This document shows positions 58,632 through 64,000 of a stretch of DNA of 64,000 bases, one piece after another. The stretch is from contig CALCQO010000004.1 of assembly GCA_937894675.1 (NCBI GenBank), forward strand, positions 1-64,000, written 5' to 3'. The stretch is from an uncultured Clostridia bacterium (GTDB taxonomy: Bacteria; Bacillota; Clostridia; Christensenellales; Aristaeellaceae). The notes under the pieces were generated by a model, which was given only the letters and a program-made list of their open reading frames with translations, was not told the origin of the DNA and searched no databases. The translations under genes were made by a program, and so were the position numbers. Numbering within the stretch: the first letter of the stretch is position 1; each line of letters opens with the position of its first letter.

Positions 58632-59414
58632 TCAGTTTGATACCACCCACCGGGGCACGCAGACGCAGACCCGATCCTCCTCAAAGGAGCGCACGGTGAC
58701 ATCCACCCCGTACAGGCGGGACACCAGGTCGCTGCTGAGCACCTCCTTGGGGGAGCCGTCGGCGATGATGCTGCCGTCCTTCATGCACAGCAGCCTGTCC
58801 GCGTAGAGAAAGGCCTGCTCGGGATGATGGGTAGATTCCAGGATGCAGTACCCGTCGGCCGCCAGTTTCTTCATTTCCTCCATCACCTTCAGCTGGTTTC
58901 CATAGTCCAGGTTGCTGGTGGGCTCGTCCATAATCAGAATTTTGGCCTTTTGCACCAGCGCCCGGGCGATGAGCACCAACTGCCTTTCGCCGCCGGATAT
59001 CTGCATGTAGCCCCGGCCGCGCAGGCTGAGGAGCCCCAGCTTGTCCAGCACCGCGTCCACCGCGTCCATATGGTGTTTGCTGGGGGAGGAAAACGCCCCC
59101 ACCTGGGCGGTGGTGCCCATGAGCACCATGTCAAAGACGCTGAAGTTAAAGGATGGGTAGTGGCTCTGGGGAATGTAGGCGATGCGTTTCGCCAATTCTT
59201 TGGCGCCCAGTTGCCGGGTGCTTTCCCCTTCCAGATACGCTTCCCCGCTGTAGCCCTGCAGCAAGCCCAGCACGCACTTGAACAGGGTGCTCTTGCCTAC
59301 GCCGTTTGGGCCCAGCAGGCTGAGCAGTTCCCCCTTGTTGGCGGTCAGGCTGACATCCTTGAGCACCTGATGATCCCCATAGGAAAAGGAGAGATGGTCA
59401 ATTTGAATGCTCAA
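58632..59414 (-). CDS. ABC transporter ATP-binding protein (FecE/BtuD/MolC type)
   Basis: This 260-residue ATPase has Walker A LLGPNGVGKSTLFKC, signature ISGGERQLVLIARAL, Walker B ILIMDEPTSNLD and the switch His in ILESTHHPEQ. It energises the adjacent FecCD-type permease, whose gene it overlaps by four bases. The C-terminal extension after residue 225 is short and of unknown role. Confidence 0.93.
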   Translation of the reverse strand: MSIQIDHLSFSYGDHQVLKDVSLTANKGELLSLLGPNGVGKSTLFKCVLGLLQGYSGEAYLEGESTRQLGAKELAKRIAYIPQSHYPSFNFSVFDMVLMGTTAQVGAFSSPSKHHMDAVDAVLDKLGLLSLRGRGYMQISGGERQLVLIARALVQKAKILIMDEPTSNLDYGNQLKVMEEMKKLAADGYCILESTHHPEQAFLYADRLLCMKDGSIIADGSPKEVLSSDLVSRLYGVDVTVRSFEEDRVCVCVPRWVVSN

Positions 59415-60436
59415 TATCTTTCGTGCTCCCTTGTAATCAGATAGATAAAAAATGGGGCGCCCACCAGGCTGGTCAGGATGCCCAGGGGGATTTCCGTCAT
59501 CAGCAGGTTGCGGCAGATGTTGTCCACTATCAGCAGGAAGATGGCCCCCAGCAGCATGGAGGCGGGCATCAAATGGCGGTAGTTGTTGCCCACCAGCCGC
59601 CTGGCCAGATGGGGAATCACCAGCCCTACCCAGCCAATCATGCCCGATACCGACACCGAGGCCGCGGTAATCAGGGTGGACGCCAGGATAACGATAAAGC
59701 GTACGCGCCCGGCGTTGACGCCCATGGTGCGGGCTTCATCGTCCCCCAGGGTTAACACATTCACGCGCCAGCGCAACAGAACCAGCGCCAGACAGCCGAT
59801 GAACATGGGCACGAAGGCGAACAGCACATCCCCCTGCTTCACCCCGGACAAGGAGCCCATCAGCCAGTAGGTAATGGCCGGCAGCTGGTTGTTGGGGTCG
59901 GCCACCAGCTTGATAAACGAGGTTCCGGAGGAAAACAGCGAGGAAATCATGATGCCCGACAGCACCAGCCCCAACACCTTTTTGCCCCGAGCGTGGTTGG
60001 ACACAAAGATGACCACCCCAACGCATACCAGGCTGGACACGAAGGCCAGCAGGGTGATGGCAAAGGAGGGCAGCCCCAGCAGGATGGCCAGCGCCGCGCC
60101 GAAGGCCGCGCCGGAAGAGGCGCCCAGGATGTCCGGCGCCGCCATGGGGTTTTGAAACGCGCCCTGGTAGCTGGCCCCTGCCGCCGACAGGCAGCAGCCC
60201 ACCATGCAGGCAATCAGCACCCGGGGCAGGCGGATATTGAATACCACCAGCTCCGCCGTTTCCTGCCAGAAGGGCTCCACAGGGAAAACCCGGCTGGCCA
60301 GGATGCCCGCCAGTTCCCCGGGCTGAACGGGATAGCGCCCCAAAAGGAAGGAAACCAACACAACCGCGATCAGCAATGCACCCATCACGGACACGGTGGC
60401 GGCATAGGGCAGACGATGATCCCGGTGTTTCCTCAT
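59411..60436 (-). CDS. FecCD/MolB-type ABC transporter permease
   Basis: This 341-residue protein has about ten membrane segments and family landmarks RLPRVLIACMVGCCLSAAGA, YQGAFQNPMAAPDILG, GASSGAAFGAALAI and MIGWVGLVIPHLARRLVGNNY. I chose ATG 60436, which overlaps the fmdE stop (ATGA) and has AAGGAA upstream; the frame to 60829 is antisense-quality sequence within fmdE. This transporter class imports iron chelates, cobalamin and, in MolBC systems, molybdate or tungstate. Confidence 0.92.
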   Translation of the reverse strand: MRKHRDHRLPYAATVSVMGALLIAVVLVSFLLGRYPVQPGELAGILASRVFPVEPFWQETAELVVFNIRLPRVLIACMVGCCLSAAGASYQGAFQNPMAAPDILGASSGAAFGAALAILLGLPSFAITLLAFVSSLVCVGVVIFVSNHARGKKVLGLVLSGIMISSLFSSGTSFIKLVADPNNQLPAITYWLMGSLSGVKQGDVLFAFVPMFIGCLALVLLRWRVNVLTLGDDEARTMGVNAGRVRFIVILASTLITAASVSVSGMIGWVGLVIPHLARRLVGNNYRHLMPASMLLGAIFLLIVDNICRNLLMTEIPLGILTSLVGAPFFIYLITREHERY

Positions 60437-60990
60437 AAAGCCAATTCCTTGTAGTATGTTTCCCCAGCGCAGGCTTTGCACAGGGTTTGCTTGTCCCGCA
60501 CCACATGCCTGCTGTCCGTTACCCCTTCCCCGCACACCGCGCAGGTCACCGCCTCCACAGGCGGGCCGGGCATGTCGCAGGCGGGGATGTCCATTTGCAC
60601 AGGCGTAATCTGCAGGTAGCCTTCCTCCGGCAGATTTTCGTAGAAGGCAATCATATCCTCCCCTTCCTGGGGGTGTTTGCGCACCATGCGGGCAACGCGC
60701 ACCGCCTTGCCCGTCTCCAGGTTGACAAAGGTGGCGGCTACCTTGCCGAAATCTTTTACCTTCAGGGTGCGCTTGCCGATGCGCGTCCCCGTAACGATAC
60801 TTATGGAATCCGCCGGGCAGCGGTCGCACTCCACATACACCATGATTTTTTTCCTATCCTTGGGGTCATCATTGTTCAGCCCCAATTCCCGCATCCCCGC
60901 TCGGCCGATTTTCACCCCGATGCATTGTCCGGAGCATAGGTGTCCGTGGTACTGCACGGCACGTTCCACATCTTCCCTGAATGAATACAT
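60433..60990 (-). CDS. fmdE: FmdE-family protein with C-terminal zinc finger
   Basis: This 185-residue protein has the FmdE core (YHGHLCSGQCIGVKIG, VECDRCPADSISIVTGT, KVKDFGKVAATFVN) and a four-Cys zinc finger (CAVCGEG to CKACAG). The name comes from a polypeptide co-purifying with molybdenum formylmethanofuran dehydrogenase; the family is frequent in non-methanogens beside Mo/W transport and cofactor genes, with unknown activity. I chose the second of two ATGs (60990) because AGGAGG is five bases away. Confidence 0.88.
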   Translation of the reverse strand: MYSFREDVERAVQYHGHLCSGQCIGVKIGRAGMRELGLNNDDPKDRKKIMVYVECDRCPADSISIVTGTRIGKRTLKVKDFGKVAATFVNLETGKAVRVARMVRKHPQEGEDMIAFYENLPEEGYLQITPVQMDIPACDMPGPPVEAVTCAVCGEGVTDSRHVVRDKQTLCKACAGETYYKELAL

Positions 60991-61697
60991 CATGCCCTCC
61001 TGATGGTGTAGATGCCAAACTGCTTTACGCTTGGCAGATAGTAGGGATATTGATGGTGCCCCGTCTTCACCAGGCGGCTTTCCAACTCTGCCGTCACCGC
61101 CTCCTGGGGAATGTCCTTGCGGGAGTATGCCCGTAAAAAATCCTGAGCTTCCTGCAAACTGGTCAGGGGCTGGCCAAACTCGATGCCTGTTTCCAATAAA
61201 TCAAAGGATATGCCCTGCTGCCGGAAAAAATCGGAAGTTTCCTGCACGCCGGAGCATTTGCGCACCTTATAGCCTTCCGGCGCGATGTTGCCGGCGCGGG
61301 AAGCGTGCACCACCACCAGCAGTGTATCCCGGGCAAGGGGCAGGTAGGAGGAAAGAATCGTCTCCTTGTCCCCGTGGAAGATGCACATCACCGTGTCCCA
61401 CTGGCCTTGCACCTCTTCCCCGTTCGCGCTCAGCGCGCGCAGGTTGGAGATGCTCTCTGATTTGATTTTCTCCTGCACATAGGCTATGACCCGCTCGTCC
61501 CTGTCGACGCAGGTAATCTCCCCCACATGAGGCGCCAGCGCGAAATCCGGAAACGCCATGCCGCAGCCCATGTCCAGCAGGGTGCCCGGCACGCGGACGC
61601 GCTCCCAAAGCAGCCGCGCCAGCTTTTTGCTGTAGCCTGTCCAGGCGTCAGCTGCCTCAAACCACTGAAAGGTGCGGGGGGTCCAGTCAAGCATCAT
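60990..61697 (-). CDS. SAM-dependent methyltransferase, class I
   Basis: This 235-residue Rossmann methyltransferase has motif I LLDMGCGMAFPDFALAP, acidic loop ITCVDRDERVIAYV and motif IV WDTVMCIFHGD. The C-terminal half is not closely similar to any family I can name. It is translationally coupled to fmdE and mobB, so a role in Mo/W handling or in the associated enzyme is possible. The substrate is unknown. Confidence 0.8.
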   Translation of the reverse strand: MMLDWTPRTFQWFEAADAWTGYSKKLARLLWERVRVPGTLLDMGCGMAFPDFALAPHVGEITCVDRDERVIAYVQEKIKSESISNLRALSANGEEVQGQWDTVMCIFHGDKETILSSYLPLARDTLLVVVHASRAGNIAPEGYKVRKCSGVQETSDFFRQQGISFDLLETGIEFGQPLTSLQEAQDFLRAYSRKDIPQEAVTAELESRLVKTGHHQYPYYLPSVKQFGIYTIRRA

Positions 61698-62184
61698 CGC
61701 GGTGTTCCTTTACAAAGCGAACCAGGAAGTCCGCCAGCACCTGAGGATTTTCCAAGGGAAACTGGAGGGCGGGGGCTTTGAGCAGCGCGTCGGTAACCGC
61801 GGCAAAGAGCCGCTCCGCGGGCAGGGCGGGCTGATTGCCCGACGCCGCGCGGTACACCCCGATAAAGCGCGCGCCGGGGGCGCGGTACCCCTCGGAAATG
61901 ATGATGTCCATATCCTCCATCAGGGCGGTGATCTCCTCAAAGTCCATCTCCCGCTGCACCATCAGGGCAAAGTGGGTGCGTGAGCCGATGGACACCTTGT
62001 CCGCCCCGGCCTGGGTGAAGCGCCAGGTGTCCTTGCCGGGGTGGTCCACCTCAAAATCATGGGCGTCATGCTTGATAACCCCCACCTTCAACCCCGCTTG
62101 CTTCAGCAGGGGCACCAGTTTTTCGATGAAGGTGGTTTTTCCTGTGCCGGAAAAGGCGGTAAATGAAAATACAGGCGGTTTCAT
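61687..62184 (-). CDS. mobB: Molybdopterin-guanine dinucleotide biosynthesis adaptor protein MobB
   Basis: This 165-residue P-loop GTPase has Walker A FTAFSGTGKTTFIEKL, VGVIKHDAHDFEVDHPGKD, TWRFTQAGADKV and MDIIISEGYRAPG. MobB assists MobA in attaching GMP to molybdopterin. I chose ATG 62184 from where similarity begins; the ribosome site is poor (AAAGG abuts the ATG), leaving room for leader control. It is the first gene of a six-gene operon and overlaps the methyltransferase gene by 11 bases. Confidence 0.88.
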   Translation of the reverse strand: MKPPVFSFTAFSGTGKTTFIEKLVPLLKQAGLKVGVIKHDAHDFEVDHPGKDTWRFTQAGADKVSIGSRTHFALMVQREMDFEEITALMEDMDIIISEGYRAPGARFIGVYRAASGNQPALPAERLFAAVTDALLKAPALQFPLENPQVLADFLVRFVKEHRDDA

Positions 62185-62420
62185 CCTTTGTTCGCGGCAC
62201 GCGCCGCGCTCCTTTCCTGGTATAGAATTGATAGAAAAAAGCTGCCCGCCAAAAGCGAACAGCCTGCACAGCACGGCATCAACCAGGCGGCAACGCCTGA
62301 TTGTTCGCTTCCTTCTCAAACACGGAAGGCCGGAACGTTTCCCCTCCGACCCTGGGCGGATTGCTCCGTCGCGGCCCTGCCCGCATGGTGGCCTTTAGCG
62401 GAAAGGGCTCGGAAACTGAT
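62185..62420 (-). promoter_or_regulatory. Structured leader of the mobB operon, candidate Moco/Tuco-type riboswitch
   Basis: Transcription from the promoter at 62427-62455 should start near 62420 and give a leader of about 235 bases. Its first part is GC-rich and foldable: CCTTT-CCGCT-AAAGG, GCGG-GCAGGG-CCGC and TCCG/CGGA pairings. It is followed by a terminator hairpin. A leader with a terminator ahead of Mo-cofactor and oxyanion-transport genes fits the Moco riboswitch class, but I cannot confirm the consensus by eye. Confidence 0.45.
62251..62309 (-). terminator. Attenuator-like terminator in the mobB leader
   Basis: AGCGAACA pairs with TGTTCGCT, with inner CAGGCG/CGCCTG, then TTTT; a second T run (six T) follows 15 bases later. 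It lies between the presumed aptamer and the mobB start. Confidence 0.65.
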
Positions 62421-62426
62421 GGACAA

Positions 62427-62455
62427 ATTGTACCAAGGCGCTTTCCGGCTGTCAA
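62427..62455 (-). promoter_or_regulatory. Strong sigma-A promoter of the mobB operon
   Basis: Minus-strand TTGACA (62450-62455) and TACAAT (62427-62432) are separated by exactly 17 bases. Confidence 0.8.
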
Positions 62456-62496
62456 TCCCGGGCAGGAAGTGTCCCAAACGGCTATCCGCGCCTGTG

Positions 62497-62526
62497 TTGC
62501 GCGTGCCATTCCCCGCGTGATACAAT
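62497..62526 (+). promoter_or_regulatory. Promoter of the small coiled-coil gene
   Basis: TTGCGC (62497-62502) and TACAAT (62521-62526) are 18 bases apart, with an extended TGA before the -10. It is divergent from the mobB promoter. Confidence 0.6.
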
Positions 62527-62557
62527 GAGCCCGGCAAGCAATTCTCGGGAGGTGCGC

Positions 62558-62710
62558 ATGGACGATAAACAAACCTTGCAGGCGTTGGAAAAGAACATCC
62601 AAGCCCTGCAGGAGCAGCTGGACGAACTGACCCAGGCCATCGACAGCCTGACAGAAATCACCGCCGATCTGGAAGACCGGGTGGAAGAACTGGAAGAAGA
62701 GAAGGAATAA
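62558..62710 (+). CDS. Small coiled-coil protein
   Basis: This 50-residue acidic protein is almost entirely one predicted coiled coil, with heptad Leu/Ile in TLQALEKNIQALQEQLDELT and DLEDRVEELEEEKE. ATG 62558 follows GGGAGG by six bases. It resembles SlyX-like small coiled coils in style, but I do not assign a family. It has its own promoter and terminator, so it is probably real. Confidence 0.7.
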   Translation: MDDKQTLQALEKNIQALQEQLDELTQAIDSLTEITADLEDRVEELEEEKE

Positions 62711-62715
62711 TCAGC

Positions 62716-62750
62716 AAAAAAACTGCCGCGATGAAGCGGCAGTTTTTTTC
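62716..62750. terminator. Bidirectional terminator
   Basis: ACTGCCGC (62722-62729) pairs with GCGGCAGT (62736-62743), flanked by a run of A on the left and of T on the right, serving both convergent genes. Confidence 0.92.
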
Positions 62751-62758
62751 GCATTGTT

Positions 62759-63466
62759 TTAGTGATTACCAGCGGTCAGCTTGGGCATGGGGATGACCTT
62801 CACCATGTTGCTGCGGGCCAGGTAGGTTTCCCGGCTGTTGGGGGATACATCCAGCAGCAGGGCGTACATGCCCGTTTCCTCCGGGGTATAGGTGTACATC
62901 TGCTCCTTCAACGGCTCCTGCAAGGGGCCTTCCTCGTGCACCACTTCCCCCGTGTCCGCATTGACAACGCGGTACACCAGCTCGCTGCGCTTGGGCAGGT
63001 TGGTGGTATACACCGCAAAACTCAGGGGCTGGCCCACTTTGGCCATCTGCTGCTGGGACACCACCGACACATCCCGGCGGTTGATGTACAGGCGGAGGGA
63101 ATCCTCCGTCCATTCCGTCTTGCCGTCGGTGGCGGTTACCCGGAACACATAGATGCCGTTGGGATGGGTGGGCAGTTCGGGGGTAAAAACGATGGTGGGG
63201 TCGGTCTGCCAGTCAAAAGAGTCCACCACCTTGCCGTAGCATAAAAGGTCTGCCCGAATGCGGATGGGGCCGTCGCCGCCCATCACCTTGGTGTAGGCGC
63301 TTACCTGGGTGCCCCGCTCGCTGATTTCGTTTACATCAAGATAGGTGTGATAAATCCAAACCGTCTTGGGGTCCCGGGGTCTGTCCTTGGGTTTGGCCGC
63401 GAGGGCGGCGCCGGTCAGTACAGTAAACAGAGCGACAAACAGAATCAATACCTTGGCTTTCCTCAA
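62759..63466 (-). CDS. Secreted protein of unknown function
   Basis: This 235-residue protein has a signal peptide (KAKVLILFVALFTVLTGAAL, cut near AAA) and two beta-rich parts: WIYHTYLDVNEISERGTQVS, and YTPEETGMYALLLDVSPNSR near the end, which is fibronectin- or Ig-like in style. I prefer TTG 63466 as start because GGAAAGG lies seven bases upstream and the signal peptide begins there; the ATG at 63505 has no ribosome site. Family unknown. Confidence 0.7.
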   Translation of the reverse strand: MRKAKVLILFVALFTVLTGAALAAKPKDRPRDPKTVWIYHTYLDVNEISERGTQVSAYTKVMGGDGPIRIRADLLCYGKVVDSFDWQTDPTIVFTPELPTHPNGIYVFRVTATDGKTEWTEDSLRLYINRRDVSVVSQQQMAKVGQPLSFAVYTTNLPKRSELVYRVVNADTGEVVHEEGPLQEPLKEQMYTYTPEETGMYALLLDVSPNSRETYLARSNMVKVIPMPKLTAGNH

Positions 63467-63675
63467 AATGGCTTCCTTTCCTCGTCGCGGGCGGCTGTCA
63501 CGCATACAGGCTGCGCACCATGCAGGGCTGTCTGCGCCGTCCAGTTGGGTTGCTTTTTCCGCAACGAAGCGGATTATAACACACTTTCGAAATAAATGCT
63601 AATTTTGGTATTTACTTCCGTAATAATTTATTATCATCCCGTAATATCCTTTGTGGCATCAGCGAATTGCCAACA

Positions 63676-63713
63676 TAAAAAACCGGCGGCTGCCCCAACA
63701 GACATCCGCCGGT
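63676..63713 (-). terminator. Terminator of the 5'-nucleotidase-like gene
   Basis: On the minus strand ACCGGCGG (63713-63706) pairs with CCGCCGGT (63689-63682) and six or more T follow. Confidence 0.88.
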
Positions 63714-63728
63714 CTTCCTTCTTGTTCT

Positions 63729-64000
63729 TTATACCGGGATATAGGTTTCCAGATCTTTTCTGTTGTATGGCCCTTTGCGCAGCAGCTGTTCCATAGCCTC
63801 CACCGCCTTGATGCCCACATCTTTGTGTTTTTTTCCATAGCGCTCGGGCACCGCTTGCCTGGTAACATAGGCCACCTGGTAGAGGGCGCGGGGATCCACT
63901 TCCTTATCCCCCGCGAACACCCTTTGGATGCGCTGGCCGTAGGGATTCTCCAGTTTGAAATAGATGCGGAGGCCGGCGCAGCGCTTGATGTAGCCGCCCA
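63729..64000 (-). CDS. 5'-nucleotidase/metallophosphatase C-terminal domain, partial
   Basis: This is the C-terminal 90 residues of a protein that continues past the right edge. GLRIYFKLENPYGQRIQRV, then DKEVDPRALYQVAYVTRQAV and GIKAVEAMEQLL, match the C-terminal domain of UshA/SoxB-like bifunctional metallophosphatase/5'-nucleotidases, which binds the nucleotide. The internal GTG at 63920 is not a start, since the frame is open upstream with matching similarity. Any signal peptide, catalytic domain or wall anchor would lie outside. Confidence 0.75.
   Translation of the reverse strand, partial: GGYIKRCAGLRIYFKLENPYGQRIQRVFAGDKEVDPRALYQVAYVTRQAVPERYGKKHKDVGIKAVEAMEQLLRKGPYNRKDLETYIPV

Noticed and set aside
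59411..60829. 472-codon frame for the FecCD permease
   Set aside because: The first 131 codons lie inside fmdE in another frame and are Gly/Arg-rich. The ATG at 60436 overlaps the fmdE stop and begins the recognisable permease.

Overview
The window reads as chromosome from a GC-moderate, Gram-positive, anaerobic member of the Clostridia. The basis is protein style: many short MKKL-type signal peptides, class B sortase, DUF438/DUF1858 redox-sensor proteins, SpaA/Cna-B adhesins, ECF sigma factors with DUF4367-type partners, FmdE and acylating aldehyde dehydrogenases. No ribosomal or other taxonomic marker is present, so the assignment stays at that level.

Region 1 (1-19.8 kb) is an accessory island with visibly lower GC than the rest. 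It ends at a tyrosine integrase (18131-19558) with an excisionase-like HTH gene in front, next to the 3' end of a tRNA-Arg(CCU). It carries a mobilization relaxase but no visible conjugation machinery, so it looks like an integrated mobilizable element or a decayed one. Cargo includes a class B sortase, a GHKL ATPase overlapping a STAS-like DUF4325 gene beside a membrane protein, a TspO-like protein, a cysteine-less NlpC/P60-like SH3 protein, and several sigma-factor genes. Two paralogous modules (6.7-9.4 kb and 9.6-12.3 kb) each pair an ECF sigma factor and a membrane partner with a convergent gene for a secreted peptidoglycan-binding protein. The leaders of the two secreted-protein genes lie in a nearly identical 277-bp block. 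A compact three-way-junction RNA-like motif with compensatory changes occurs four times on the minus strand, at 9.2, 12.1, 13.5 and 13.8 kb.

Region 2 (20-24.5 kb) is ordinary chromosome: an alanyl-tRNA editing protein, a beta-hydroxyacid dehydrogenase, a D,D-carboxypeptidase with two peptidoglycan-binding domains, and a YczE/YitT-type membrane protein.

Region 3 (24.5-40.8 kb) is a complete-looking sulfoquinovose catabolic locus of the sulfo-transketolase type. It has a ROK repressor, acylating (sulfo)acetaldehyde dehydrogenase, two-subunit ADP-forming acyl-CoA ligase, DASS-type anion transporter, GH31 sulfoquinovosidase with all known sulfonate-binding residues, sugar ABC importer, split transketolase, RpiB-type isomerase and fucose-isomerase-type isomerase. 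A convergent M24-like gene follows. The same 8-5-8 inverted repeat built on TTAATTAA lies in the promoters of both operon halves and of the M24-like gene, suggesting one regulon.

Region 4 (41-55.8 kb) encodes an oligopeptide-type binding protein and a giant (about 4,100 residue) repeat protein of DUF11-like, SdrD-B-like and Cna-B/SpaA-like domains. Its signal-peptide N-terminus is separated from the rest by one in-frame amber codon. A tRNA-Arg(CCG) follows.

Region 5 (56-64 kb) has a DUF438/hemerythrin/PAS protein, then a minus-strand operon of mobB, a methyltransferase, fmdE and a FecCD-type ABC transporter. The operon sits behind a strong promoter and a structured leader with a terminator, which fits a molybdenum or tungsten cofactor riboswitch. 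A small coiled-coil protein, a secreted protein and the C-terminus of a 5'-nucleotidase-like protein close the window.
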